Assembly (NCBI RefSeq): GCF_038561965.1
Contig: NZ_CP139348.1
Coordinates: 1,984,001-2,048,000 of the forward strand
DNA: 64,000 nt
DNA from: Stutzerimonas stutzeri
GTDB taxonomy: Bacteria > Pseudomonadota > Gammaproteobacteria > Pseudomonadales > Pseudomonadaceae
Direction: 5' to 3'
Part shown: positions 42,950 to 52,321 of the stretch, piece after piece
How the letters are laid out: each line of letters starts with the position of its first letter
Position numbering within the stretch: position 1 is the stretch's first letter
Notes under the pieces: generated by a model
Seen by the model: the letters and a program-made list of their open reading frames with translations, nothing else
Databases searched by the model: none
What the model was told of the DNA's origin: nothing
Translations under genes and position numbers: made by a program

Positions 42950-44916
42950 AGGGATACTCCATCGTCAGGACCAATTGCCGCCGATAGCCGCGGCGGCGTT
43001 CCGACTGAATCGAGACCCGCATCGTCGTCCAGCAGCGCCAGGTCGTTGGTCAGGGGCGACAGGTTCGGCATTGGCCGTGCCTCGTCCCACGACTCGCCCA
43101 AGGAGCTGTGCTCGAGGCCACCGGCATCGTCCCCAAGTGCGCCGAGCGGCTGGTATGGCTCGCCGGTCACAACGACGCCGCACCAGTCGTGAGGTGCTAC
43201 GGCTGGCGCATCCGGGTAGGGACCCGGGCTGAGCACCGGAGCGCTGTAGAGTCTTCGGACGAAGTTGCGATCCGCGTAATAGCGCAGCTTCTTGGCGCGA
43301 ATGGGCGGCACGCCCGAGAGCATCACGATGGCCTCGTCGACCGGCAGTTGCATCACCTCGCCGGGCGTCAACAGCGGTCGTGCCGTTTCCTGGCGTGAGA
43401 CCATGAGATGCCCCAGCCAGGGCGCCAGGCGGTGACCGGCATAGTTGCGTTGCGCGCGCAGGTGAGTCGCGGTGCCCAAGGTCTCGGAGATGCGCTTGGC
43501 CGTACGCTCGTCGTTGGTGGCAAAGGTGATGCGGACATGGCAGTTGTCCAGGATCGAGTGGTTCTGCCCGTATGCCCTGTCGATCTGGTTGAGCGATTGC
43601 GAGATCAGGAACGCCCGCAGGCCGTAACCGGCCATGAACGCCAGGGCCGATTCAAAGAAATCCAGCCGTCCCAGCGCGGGGAACTCGTCGAGCATCAGCA
43701 ACAGTTGGTGCCTGCGCCTGAGGCCGTCGGCGTCGTCGAGCGATTCGGTCAGGCGCCGCCCGATCTGGTTCAGGATCAATCGAATGAGCGGTTTGGTGCG
43801 ACTGATGTCCGACGGCGGAACGACGAGGTAAAGCGACACCGGATGCACAGCGGCAACCAGATCCGCAATGCGCCAATCGCATCGGGAGGTCACCTGGGCC
43901 ACCGTCGGGTCACGGTACAAACCAAGAAAGGACATGGCCGTCGAGAGCACGCCCGAGCGTTCGTTCTCGCTCTTGTTCAATACCTCGCGTGCCGCAGAAG
44001 CGACGACCGGATGGGGACCCTCCGGCAGATGGGAGGTAGCCATCATGCGATGGAGCGTCAGCTCGAAGGTGCAGGAGGGATCTGAAAGAAAGTTGGCAAC
44101 GCCTCGCAGCGTCTTGTCCTCGACGGCATACAGGACGTGGAGGATGGCGCCAACCAGTAGAGAGTGACTGGTCTTTTCCCAGTGGTTACGGCGCTCCATC
44201 GCGCCTTCGGGATCGACGAGGATATCCGCGATATTCTGGACGTCCCGGACCTCATGATCGCCCCGGCGAACCTCGAGCAGGGGGTTGTATGCCGCGGAGG
44301 CCGGATCGGTCGGATTGAACAGAAGGCAGTGCGAGAAGCGCGAGCGCCAGCCTGCCGTCAGGTTCCAGTTCTCGCCCTTGATATCGTGGATGACCGCCGA
44401 ACCTGTCCACGACAGCAGGGTAGGCACGACCAGCCCGACGCCTTTTCCAGAGCGGGTGGGGGCGAACACAAGGACATGCTCGGGGCCTGCGTGGCGCAAA
44501 TAGCGGCCTCGGTAAAGGCCCAGGCAGACACCCGCGTCCTTTGTCAGCCCAGCCGCACGTACCTCCCTGGGCATGGCCCAGCGCGCCGAACCATGGGTAG
44601 TGGCTGTACTGGACTGGCGGGCCCGCCAGATAGACATGCCGAATGCGAGCAATACGGCGGTTGCGCTGCCGCCGCTTGCGATTAGTCCCGCTCTGTCGAA
44701 GGTAGATGGGGACGCATCGCCAAACCGAAACCACCAGCCGAACAAGTCCCATGGCTTATAGACGGGATAGCCCTGCAACTCGAACCAGGGGTGGCCAAGC
44801 TGCTCGGCGTAGCCCAGCGATGATGCGGCCGACTGCGTCGCGATCCAGACGCTGGCGAATACGACCGAGACCGTCGTCACCATCTGTCCGTACAGCACGC
44901 TTGATGCCTGACTCAC
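42946..44916 (-). CDS. traG: Type IV coupling protein TraG (VirD4-like)
   Basis: 656 residues. Couples the relaxase-DNA complex to the secretion channel. An N-terminal membrane region carries two hydrophobic stretches (VVFASVWIATQSAASSLG and ATAVLLAFGMSIW). Walker A is PTRSGKG at residues 153-159, Walker B LLLMLDEFPALG, and the conserved ISQSLNQIDRAYG follows. First gene of the contiguous trb block; the cargo lies immediately upstream. Confidence 0.94.
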   Translation of the reverse strand: MSQASSVLYGQMVTTVSVVFASVWIATQSAASSLGYAEQLGHPWFELQGYPVYKPWDLFGWWFRFGDASPSTFDRAGLIASGGSATAVLLAFGMSIWRARQSSTATTHGSARWAMPREVRAAGLTKDAGVCLGLYRGRYLRHAGPEHVLVFAPTRSGKGVGLVVPTLLSWTGSAVIHDIKGENWNLTAGWRSRFSHCLLFNPTDPASAAYNPLLEVRRGDHEVRDVQNIADILVDPEGAMERRNHWEKTSHSLLVGAILHVLYAVEDKTLRGVANFLSDPSCTFELTLHRMMATSHLPEGPHPVVASAAREVLNKSENERSGVLSTAMSFLGLYRDPTVAQVTSRCDWRIADLVAAVHPVSLYLVVPPSDISRTKPLIRLILNQIGRRLTESLDDADGLRRRHQLLLMLDEFPALGRLDFFESALAFMAGYGLRAFLISQSLNQIDRAYGQNHSILDNCHVRITFATNDERTAKRISETLGTATHLRAQRNYAGHRLAPWLGHLMVSRQETARPLLTPGEVMQLPVDEAIVMLSGVPPIRAKKLRYYADRNFVRRLYSAPVLSPGPYPDAPAVAPHDWCGVVVTGEPYQPLGALGDDAGGLEHSSLGESWDEARPMPNLSPLTNDLALLDDDAGLDSVGTPPRLSAAIGPDDGVSL

Positions 44917-45085
44917 TGCCGTTGCGCTCCTGATCCATACGGCACCTTGGCGTGCCGCCTGGATAAGGTTCGGTAATCAGGTCCCTGATTTCAAAGACCG
45001 ATTGGGCAACGATTATGTCGGTCGGCGGCGTCGTGATCGGAATGGTTGGGGCCGCGAGCGTCGTCCGCCGAAGGTCTGCGGCGAA

Positions 45086-45289
45086 CTACTTGGTTAGGAT
45101 CAGCTTATTCTGTCGGGTGACGCGCAGGATGTACTCGCAACCGTCATGAAGGATGACCAGTTCGCGAGCGCCCTGCAGTAGGTGTTCGCTGTTGGCCCTC
45201 CGGCGCGGATTTGCCGATCCGTTCGACTCGCCGATGTGTTTGCCCACCGGCTCTGCAAACGGACGCTGCGGTGCTCGTATGACCGTCAC
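45086..45289 (-). CDS. hemP: Hemin uptake protein HemP/HmuP
   Basis: 67 residues. The C-terminal half shows the HemP signature: LLQGARELVILHDGCEYILR followed by VTRQNKLILTK. HemP/HmuP-type proteins accompany haem or siderophore uptake genes and in several bacteria activate their expression. Start overlaps the DUF2149 stop by ATGA, making it the last gene of the TonB-CobN-ExbB set. Confidence 0.88.
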   Translation of the reverse strand: MTVIRAPQRPFAEPVGKHIGESNGSANPRRRANSEHLLQGARELVILHDGCEYILRVTRQNKLILTK

Positions 45290-45609
45290 TTCGCTCCCTC
45301 CGGCACGTAGACCATTGACCCATCCTCGAGGCGATACGCCACGCCAGCCTTGGCGCCTTGTCCTTGGCCGATGTCACCAGTGGACTTGTAGTGCTCCATG
45401 GTCTTGCCCTCCTTGATAAAAATTTCCATGTTCGGTTTGCCGGCGTTCTTGATAACCGTGACGTCATCCTCACTGGTAAACGGGTTGACTGGGTTGTTCG
45501 CCACCGCGATCAGGAGTGCAGCGATGATCACCAGGAATACATCGATCAGATTGACGACCGAAAGGATCGGATCATCGGCTTCCGCCTCCTCAAGCAAGCG
45601 CACGCTCAT
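45286..45609 (-). CDS. DUF2149 (ExbD-like) membrane protein
   Basis: 107 residues. One N-terminal membrane helix (VVNLIDVFLVIIAALLIAVA) followed by a small periplasmic domain ending GVAYRLEDGSMVYVPEGAK. DUF2149 proteins occur with CobN-like and MotA/TolQ/ExbB genes and probably play the ExbD part in a proton-driven TonB-type motor. Starts in the TGATG overlap with the channel gene. Confidence 0.85.
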   Translation of the reverse strand: MSVRLLEEAEADDPILSVVNLIDVFLVIIAALLIAVANNPVNPFTSEDDVTVIKNAGKPNMEIFIKEGKTMEHYKSTGDIGQGQGAKAGVAYRLEDGSMVYVPEGAK

Positions 45610-46142
45610 CAGCTCATCTCCACTGTCATCTCGTGGGCGACCTCAGCTGCAGCACCGGTACCGTTTCGCTGTTCATGCTCGATCTGTACGAGCTCCTCGG
45701 CATACCAGCGCCGACGCACATTCACGACCCAGTAGGTGAGCGAGGCAGCGAGCAGGGAAAGAATCACTGCGGAGAAGGCAACCGTCAGGTTGTCGCTCAC
45801 CTGATCGAGATGGCCGTTGGACAGGCCCTTGAGTGCGGGCCCCATTGGAATCATGGTCGCCACCAGACCCAGCATCGGAGTCACTCGCGTGACGATGCGC
45901 GGCGTCTCGAGGCGTTTGAACGCCAGTGTCTCGAGCTCGGTTGCGCACATGGACGGCGCGAGGCGCCAGCTCTCGACCAGGTCGTACCCACGCGGCTGGC
46001 CCTGGCGTCGCTGACGCGCCTGCATGAGGAACTGGCCCACCGCAAAGAACGCATAGATGAACATGGCAATCACGGTCAGCAGTACCGGCAGCATGAAAAT
46101 CTGGCTGGCGCTGTACAGCGCGGATTCGATGAACAGTTGCAT
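45609..46142 (-). CDS. MotA/TolQ/ExbB family proton channel protein
   Basis: 177 residues from MQLFIESALYSASQIFMLPV, chosen for GGGAG six bases upstream; an ATG at 46160 overlapping cobN is the alternative. Three hydrophobic segments and the family core TRVTPMLGLVATMIPMGPAL followed by DNLTVAFSAVILSLLAASLT. With the DUF2149 protein it should form a motor dedicated to the adjacent receptor or CobN-like protein. Confidence 0.87.
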   Translation of the reverse strand: MQLFIESALYSASQIFMLPVLLTVIAMFIYAFFAVGQFLMQARQRRQGQPRGYDLVESWRLAPSMCATELETLAFKRLETPRIVTRVTPMLGLVATMIPMGPALKGLSNGHLDQVSDNLTVAFSAVILSLLAASLTYWVVNVRRRWYAEELVQIEHEQRNGTGAAAEVAHEMTVEMS

Positions 46143-46156
46143 GGTGTCTCCCTGAG

Positions 46157-49100
46157 TCATGCACGGGCCGGCAGGTGCCGCCCCTGGTTGTAAATACCGG
46201 CCAGCAGCGCCACTGCGATCATCAGCAGGACCGCCAGCGATGCCCAGTCGAAGGGCTGCGGTTGGGCCTGTTGACGCTCCAGCTTCTGGCCCGTGACGGG
46301 CTGTGTATCCGCAGCATCGCTTGCGGCTGAGGCTTGCGCGTCGGGGGGCGCGTCGCTCGGCGCGGCGAGCCCGAAGCCCGCCGCTGCCTGTTCGACGTAG
46401 GCGCTGAACTTGGCATTGTCACTGACCGCGTCGTGGCGCTCTGCAAGGTCCTGCCAGCGCTGCGCCAACTGCTGTAGCGTTTGCGCGTCCGCCTGCCAGT
46501 ACTCCTTTCGAGCCGCTTCCAGTAGCCGTTCGATCAGCTGGGCCTGGGCTTGCGGATGGTTCTGCTCGAACCATTCATTGATGCCCAGTCCAAGCTTGTC
46601 GTCGACATACACCGCCTTGAACTCGTCCCATTGATCGGTGCGAACCGTTTCCGGTGCGGTGACTTGCCAACCCCAGAGGTTGTTGGCTGCGCCCAGGACC
46701 TCGAGCGTGCCGCTATAGCCCTCCTGCTGTATCGCCTTGATCCAGCCGGGATGGAAGTAGCGTGCGCGCAGGTCGCGTGCGAGGAAGCCGGCCGCCGTCT
46801 CGCTGCGCGGATTGTCCGCGTCGCGCAAGTTGCTGATGTAAAGCTCGGGCGACTTGCCATCTAGGTGCCTTACGGCAAGGCCGAGGCCACCCAGGTATTG
46901 GAAGGGGTCATCCGTGGTGAGCATTCCGTATAGATTTGACGAACGGGACAGCACTGCACCTTCCACGCCGCGTAGCTGCTCGGCGTAAAGGTTGACGTCC
47001 GGCTTTTCTCCCCAGCGTGCGGGATCCGGCCCATAGGCGAACTGCATTCGATCGAGATAGAGGCTGGCCAGTTTTTGCTCGCCAGCGATGCGGTCCTGGC
47101 CGCCATCGGCATTCTCGCCGAAGCTGTCGCTGGCCAGGGTGGCGTCCTCCAGGCCGGTGCTGTAGGCGCCCGATTCGGAAGAGAAGATCCGCGTTCGGGC
47201 TGCCAGCGATGCATCCTCGGGTGACAGTCCAATCTCCCGCAACGTACGTTCGATTCTCCGGCTGTTGGCGGCTATTGCGTTGTTCGGCTCGTCCAGCGCG
47301 CTGGCCTGGTCAGCCGCCTGGGCGAGCCACTGCATGACCTGCGGAAACTGGTCGCGATAGAGGCCGGTCGCCGAAACAACCGCGTCGATACGCGGCCGTT
47401 GGAGTTCTTCGGCAGGGATGACCTCAATGCCGGTGACCCGACCTGCGCTGTCCCAGACCGGGCGGAAACCCATCATCGCCAGCACCTGGGCTTCGAGCAT
47501 GCCGAAGTGGCGCATGGTTTCCACCGACCATAGCGTAAAGGCCATTTTGCTGGGGTATTGGCCATGCTTCTCCCGATGCTGCTCGAGCAGTCGTGTTGCG
47601 GCCAGTTGGCCGGCCTCCCATGCCTCGGGCGTTGGAATGCGTGAAGGATCGAAGCCGTACAGGTTGCGGCCAGTCGGAAGACTGTCCGGGTTCTTTATGG
47701 GATCGCCGCCGTAGCTCGTGGGCACGTGGCGCCCCTGCAACGCGGCGAAATAGCCGTCCAGTTCGCTGTCGTTGCCAAGGCTTTGCCAGTAGCTGCGGCC
47801 GCGCTCGAGCAGCGCTCCAACTTGCGGGTCGCCGGTCCAGGGCCGCCCCTGGCGTACGTGCTCGTCCAGCAAATGCCACACTGGGGTTGTCCGGATGCTC
47901 TCATAGTCCACCAGCAATAGTTCTTCCGGATCGTCCGGGGCGATGGCCTGGAGCAGCGGCTTGCCGAGCATTTGTTGCACGGTCAACAGACGCACGTTTT
48001 CATCGGCCGGCATTCCGAAGCGTGCGAGCCCCAACGGCTGCTGTTCCAGCGCCAGGTCATGCAGTTGTACGTGCAGGGAGTCGATGAAGGCAGCGAAATT
48101 GCTTTCGATGGTTGCCGTATCGATTGCCGCGTCTCGGTCGAGCTTCAGCCGTTCGGTCAGCTCGCGGATCCGATTGGCGGTCACAGTCCGCACCTCGCCT
48201 TCGGTCATGCTCAGCCATTGGTGGAGCAGGTCGTGTAGCTCGTTGAGCTCGCCATGTAGCCCGGCCGGGCCAAAGGCCGGGGTGTTATGGCTGATAGTGA
48301 CCGCTCGGCCCCGGCGCTTGGTTTGCAGCGCCTCGCCAATGTTGTCCACGATGTAGGGATAGATCACCGGCAGATCGCCCAGCACGAGGTAGGGCGCCTC
48401 GACCACGTCGAGCCCTCGCTCCTTGCCCGGTTGCCATTCCGCGGAACCATGTGTCCCGAAATGCACCAGCGCGTCGGCGGCGAACTCGTTGCGCAACCAG
48501 AGATAGGCCGCGAGATAGCTGTGGGAAGGGGGAGACTTCGTGTCGTGATACAGCGCCTTTTCGCGATCGTCCAGCCGCTCGCCTCGCGGCGGCTGCGGCA
48601 TCACCACCTGGTTGCCAAGCTGCAGACGTGGAATGACAAAGACGTTGCGTGCCGGCAAGAACAAGCTGGCATCCTCTGGTAGTCCCCAACGCTCGAGGAT
48701 CGGCTGCCGCACCCTCTCGGGCAGATTGTCGAACCAGGACTGGTAAGCCGCGAGCGACAACGGCGCGCCGCGGTCATCGATCAGCAGACCCTCAAGCGCA
48801 TCGTCGCGATAGAAGGGGGCAAGCAAGCTGGCCAGCTCGTTGATCAGCTGTTGCTCATCGAGCTGCTGCACGCCATAGCCGCGCTCCGCGTAGGCGGCGA
48901 GCAACGTTTCGAGACTGCGTGGCACATTGAGGAACGACGCGCCAAGGTTTGTTTCGCCCGGCGGGTAGTTGTAGAACATGATCGCTGTTCGCACCTCTTG
49001 GGCGGGCAGCCGCTGCAAATGCGCGAGCCGCATCGCCTTGTCGACAACGGCTTGAAGCTGGCGATCGATGGGCACGATGTCGCCATCGGCCTTGCGCGTT

Positions 49101-50107
49101 ACAGCAGCGAACAGCGGGTCGATGAGCCCGGCATACTCCGGTTGCGCGAGATAGAACGGGATGTCCTGGGCCTCCAAACCGACTGCGTCGGCTTCCCAGT
49201 CGGCCTGCTCGCCACCGCGATAGGGCATGGCCTGTAGGACCGGGATGCCGAGTCGTTCGAATTCCGCCTTGCGCCCCGAGCCGTTGAGCATGATCTGCAT
49301 GTTGATCAGCACATCCGCACGGGGCGTGCCGGAAGTGCCGAGCAACGAGGTAATCTCATCGTTGCCCATCGCCGTGGTATAGAGCGGTACTGCCAGCGCA
49401 CCGGCCGCTTCGATGCGCCGGACCGTGTCGTCGACGAAGCCTGTGAGCCCGGAGTCCATGTACGCCTTGTGGAAGAGAGCGCCAATCACCGGTATTTCGG
49501 TGCGTAGCTCAACACCTTTCCACTCGAGGTAGTCGTCCAGGCTGGTGAAGATTCTCCCGTCCCCCTGGGGATGATAGATGCCTGCCTGCGGATGAATATC
49601 CGGAGACGGGCAGGGTGACGCTTTGCTAGTGAGATGAGCGTCGAGACGGCAGAAGAAACCGTTGAAGTTCGCTACGCCGCCGTTTGTGTAATAGAGGTCG
49701 AGCTCCTCGATCAGCGCGGGCGGCAGGCCGTTGCCGCGGCTGCCATCCCGGCGCAGCCAGATCCAGGGCGTCGCAAGGCCGTCGAGCGCCGACCCAAGCC
49801 CCATTTGCATTGCTCCCAGGGCAGCGCCGTAGGGCGCGTCGATTGCAATCATGTCGAAGCTGTCGAGCTGTGCGAGGTTGGGATTGCCATCTACGCCGTC
49901 GATCATCCGATACTCGAGGCTAAAGCCTGCATCGCGGGCGATGGGTTTCAGGCGCTCGAATTTGCCCGCCTGGACTGGCGCCGCCGCCACGAACAGCAAA
50001 CGTTTGGCCTGCATGGTCTCGGCCTGGACCCGCATCGACAGGCTCAGCGCCAGGAGGCCGAAGACGAGCATCACTGTTGTTCTAGTGAGCAGTAGTAGGC
50101 CGCGCAT
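46157..50107 (-). CDS. cobN: Exported, membrane-anchored CobN / magnesium-chelatase H-like protein
   Basis: 1316 residues, start overlapping the receptor stop by ATGA; methionines further upstream lie in the receptor gene. The CobN core is clear (HFGTHGSAEWQPGKERGLDV, IMFYNYPPGETNLGASFLN, WSVETMRHFGMLEAQVLAMM). Unlike the cytoplasmic cobaltochelatase subunit, it has a signal peptide (LVFGLLALSLSMRVQA) and a C-terminal membrane helix (WASLAVLLMIAVALLAGIY), so it should face the periplasm. CobS/CobT-type ATPase partners are absent. In PAO1 a comparable TonB-CobN-ExbB operon (PA1922-25, from memory) responds to zinc starvation. Likely handles a metal or metal chelate, not cobalamin synthesis. 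Confidence 0.88.
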   Translation of the reverse strand: MRGLLLLTRTTVMLVFGLLALSLSMRVQAETMQAKRLLFVAAAPVQAGKFERLKPIARDAGFSLEYRMIDGVDGNPNLAQLDSFDMIAIDAPYGAALGAMQMGLGSALDGLATPWIWLRRDGSRGNGLPPALIEELDLYYTNGGVANFNGFFCRLDAHLTSKASPCPSPDIHPQAGIYHPQGDGRIFTSLDDYLEWKGVELRTEIPVIGALFHKAYMDSGLTGFVDDTVRRIEAAGALAVPLYTTAMGNDEITSLLGTSGTPRADVLINMQIMLNGSGRKAEFERLGIPVLQAMPYRGGEQADWEADAVGLEAQDIPFYLAQPEYAGLIDPLFAAVTRKADGDIVPIDRQLQAVVDKAMRLAHLQRLPAQEVRTAIMFYNYPPGETNLGASFLNVPRSLETLLAAYAERGYGVQQLDEQQLINELASLLAPFYRDDALEGLLIDDRGAPLSLAAYQSWFDNLPERVRQPILERWGLPEDASLFLPARNVFVIPRLQLGNQVVMPQPPRGERLDDREKALYHDTKSPPSHSYLAAYLWLRNEFAADALVHFGTHGSAEWQPGKERGLDVVEAPYLVLGDLPVIYPYIVDNIGEALQTKRRGRAVTISHNTPAFGPAGLHGELNELHDLLHQWLSMTEGEVRTVTANRIRELTERLKLDRDAAIDTATIESNFAAFIDSLHVQLHDLALEQQPLGLARFGMPADENVRLLTVQQMLGKPLLQAIAPDDPEELLLVDYESIRTTPVWHLLDEHVRQGRPWTGDPQVGALLERGRSYWQSLGNDSELDGYFAALQGRHVPTSYGGDPIKNPDSLPTGRNLYGFDPSRIPTPEAWEAGQLAATRLLEQHREKHGQYPSKMAFTLWSVETMRHFGMLEAQVLAMMGFRPVWDSAGRVTGIEVIPAEELQRPRIDAVVSATGLYRDQFPQVMQWLAQAADQASALDEPNNAIAANSRRIERTLREIGLSPEDASLAARTRIFSSESGAYSTGLEDATLASDSFGENADGGQDRIAGEQKLASLYLDRMQFAYGPDPARWGEKPDVNLYAEQLRGVEGAVLSRSSNLYGMLTTDDPFQYLGGLGLAVRHLDGKSPELYISNLRDADNPRSETAAGFLARDLRARYFHPGWIKAIQQEGYSGTLEVLGAANNLWGWQVTAPETVRTDQWDEFKAVYVDDKLGLGINEWFEQNHPQAQAQLIERLLEAARKEYWQADAQTLQQLAQRWQDLAERHDAVSDNAKFSAYVEQAAAGFGLAAPSDAPPDAQASAASDAADTQPVTGQKLERQQAQPQPFDWASLAVLLMIAVALLAGIYNQGRHLPARA

Positions 50108-52023
50108 CAGAACCCGGCCTCCACCGCCAGCCAACCGGTGCGACCCTGTTCGGCGTAGCCAAACAGTTCGGATTTGTCCTCCAGTCGCACGTCGCCGATG
50201 TTAAGCACGCCACCACGTAGCGTCAGGTTGTCTTGCAGCCTGTACCCGAGGCTCGCGTTGACGATGCTGTAGCCGGGTGCGCGCTCCTGCCCGTTCGAGC
50301 CTTCCAGGTACTGCTTGCCGATATACTCCCACTGCACCAGCGCGTTCCACCTCGCCATGGTCCATTCCAGCGAAGGCGTAGCTGTGAACTCTGGACGTCC
50401 GTTGAGCTTGGCTTCGGTCCGAGCGTCGCGCGGGTCCATCCAGTTGACCGTCGCGCCCAATGCAATGCCGTATCCCAACTCGCGGCGCCCGGTGAGCTCC
50501 AACCCCTCGATTCGAGCTTGTTCGATGTTGTCGTACTGATAGATCGTGCGCGGCGGTATGCCGGGCTCGGTGCGCAGGCGCCGGTAATAAATCAGGTCGT
50601 CGATCTCGTTGCGGTAGACGTTTGCGGTATAGGCACCACGCTCGTCATGCCAATCGACGCCCAGCTCGAACGAGCGACTGGTTTCCGGCTTGATGTCGGC
50701 GTTGCCCAGAAACGTATGCGGGCCTTCGGCCCCGACGTAGTTCGGCGAGATCTGTTTGAGCGTCGGTGCGCGGAAGGCCTCGCCGTATCCTGCCTTGAAC
50801 GTCAGTTCCGGTGTGGCGCGCCAGACGAGCCACGCACGTGGGCTGGTCTCGCGCCCGAAAATCTCGTGATCGTCGAGGCGCGCGCCCAGAGTCAATGCCC
50901 ACTCCGTCGCCAATGCGATCTCATCCTGGATGAACACCGCTTGGTGTGTCGCGGAGTCCGAGCCGCCGATCAGGCCGGCGTTCTCCAGGCGTTCGTCCCG
51001 ATGCTCTCCGCCTACGGTGAGGGCATGGTCTTCGCCGATGTGAAAATTGAGGCTGCCGTCCCATACGTCATCGCGGATCGACTGGGGGCGCGTTGGGGCC
51101 AGGTTCTGAGTACGCTTGTTGGTGACGTCGAATTCCGAACGGGTAAAGCGCAGTTGCGACTGAAGGTCACCCCAGTCGGCGTTCCAGGCCAGCGAGTTCT
51201 GGCGTCGCTCAAGCTCGTAGGTATCCAGGTAGATCGGACGAGCGTAGTAGGCGTACTGCTGGTCACGATCGCGGGTTTCGTCGCTGCGAAGCAGGTCCAG
51301 CTTCAGCATCTGTCCTTCAATCGGCCGGTAACTGATCGCAAGGCTTCCCGTCTTGCGATCGTGCCCCTCCATTTCCGACACTCGCCGATCCTGCTCCCAT
51401 GGTGTCGATTCGCGGCGCATCTCTTCGACCGCCATCGCGACATTTAACCCTTCGGCAAGTGGGCCTGACGCCCGCGCGGCCAGGCGATGGCCATTGCCGG
51501 TGTCCCCTTCACCCACATCCCCACGCAGGGTCACCCCGCCGCTCCATTCACGTTGGGCCTGGCGGGTAATGATATTAATCACCCCGCCGATCGCTTCGGA
51601 GCCGTAAAGGGCGGACATTGGGCCCCGTACGACCTCGATCCGTTCGATCTGCTCGATACCGACCCACCCGTACTGGTAGTCGGAGTGGCCAATCGTGTCA
51701 TCGGTCGAGGAGATGCGTCGGCCATCGATCAACACGAGCGTATGGCGATCTTCGGCGCCGCGAATGCTCAAGGTCTTGCGACCCCCAACCTGGCGCCCAT
51801 TGAGGGTGATGCCGGGGGTCCCGCGAAGCGCCTCGAGCAGGTTGGTCGCACCTCGTGCACGGATCTGCTCGGCAGTGATAACGGTCATTGCAGCTGGCGC
51901 GTCTGCCAATGAGACGGAGCTGCGGGTGGCCGTAACCACCATCGGGTTGAGCTCGGTCGTCTCGGCGGCTGCTCCCGCTCCGGAAACCATGATGCATGCC
52001 ATTGCCAGCGCGTGCCTGCGCAT
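50107..52023 (-). CDS. TonB-dependent outer-membrane receptor (CirA/BtuB-like)
   Basis: 638 residues from ATG with AGGGGG five bases upstream (a GTG two codons earlier is possible). Signal peptide MRRHALAMACIMVSGAGAAA, TonB-box-like NPMVVTATR, plug domain with RGAEDRHTLVLIDGRRI and VRGPMSALYGSEAIGGVINI, then a 22-strand barrel ending GRTGWLAVEAGF. Takes up a metal chelate, haem or cobalamin-like ligand. First gene of the coupled receptor-cobN-exbB-DUF2149-hemP unit with a Fur-box-like site 82-105 bp upstream. Confidence 0.9.
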   Translation of the reverse strand: MRRHALAMACIMVSGAGAAAETTELNPMVVTATRSSVSLADAPAAMTVITAEQIRARGATNLLEALRGTPGITLNGRQVGGRKTLSIRGAEDRHTLVLIDGRRISSTDDTIGHSDYQYGWVGIEQIERIEVVRGPMSALYGSEAIGGVINIITRQAQREWSGGVTLRGDVGEGDTGNGHRLAARASGPLAEGLNVAMAVEEMRRESTPWEQDRRVSEMEGHDRKTGSLAISYRPIEGQMLKLDLLRSDETRDRDQQYAYYARPIYLDTYELERRQNSLAWNADWGDLQSQLRFTRSEFDVTNKRTQNLAPTRPQSIRDDVWDGSLNFHIGEDHALTVGGEHRDERLENAGLIGGSDSATHQAVFIQDEIALATEWALTLGARLDDHEIFGRETSPRAWLVWRATPELTFKAGYGEAFRAPTLKQISPNYVGAEGPHTFLGNADIKPETSRSFELGVDWHDERGAYTANVYRNEIDDLIYYRRLRTEPGIPPRTIYQYDNIEQARIEGLELTGRRELGYGIALGATVNWMDPRDARTEAKLNGRPEFTATPSLEWTMARWNALVQWEYIGKQYLEGSNGQERAPGYSIVNASLGYRLQDNLTLRGGVLNIGDVRLEDKSELFGYAEQGRTGWLAVEAGF

Positions 52024-52109
52024 ATTCACCCCCTAAGAAAGAATGAGATGGCTGGCTGGGGACTGTCCCTGGCTGGCTAGAACGTATCGGCCTAAGTGAA
52101 GCGATAGAT

Positions 52110-52128
52110 GGTAATAAGAATGATTATC
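52110..52128 (-). promoter_or_regulatory. Fur-box-like operator upstream of the TonB receptor
   Basis: On the minus strand the 19 bases read GATAATCATTCTTATTACC, matching about 13 of 19 positions of the Fur consensus GATAATGATAATCATTATC. Located about 87 bp upstream of the receptor start. No Zur-type palindrome or cobalamin-riboswitch B12 box was seen. Confidence 0.65.
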
Positions 52129-52321
52129 GAACGCAATCGATGCATGGCACGTCTGGCTGTCGATGACCGGGAGTCCCATCAGGGCATGCTCGGACAATTG
52201 GCTGTAATGGCCGAAGACGGGCGATTCGAGTGGGCAAAGGGGGATGACAATTGGTCGCAGGCCGTGGTGCGTGGTGCTATCGGTCAGTCCACGCACGAGG
52301 AGTGTCTTGTTTTTGTCTCTC

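Noticed and set aside
46157..50107. CobN as part of cobalamin biosynthesis
   Set aside because: No CobS, CobT or other corrin genes are present, and the signal peptide plus C-terminal anchor place it outside the cytoplasm.
52033..52296. 87-residue frame upstream of the TonB receptor
   Set aside because: It covers the Fur-box-like site and promoter and shows no recognisable domain or good ribosome binding site.
52024..52321. Possible cobalamin riboswitch before the TonB/CobN genes
   Set aside because: I searched by eye for the B12 box (AGCCACTG-like) and found none; the Fur-like site explains the region better.
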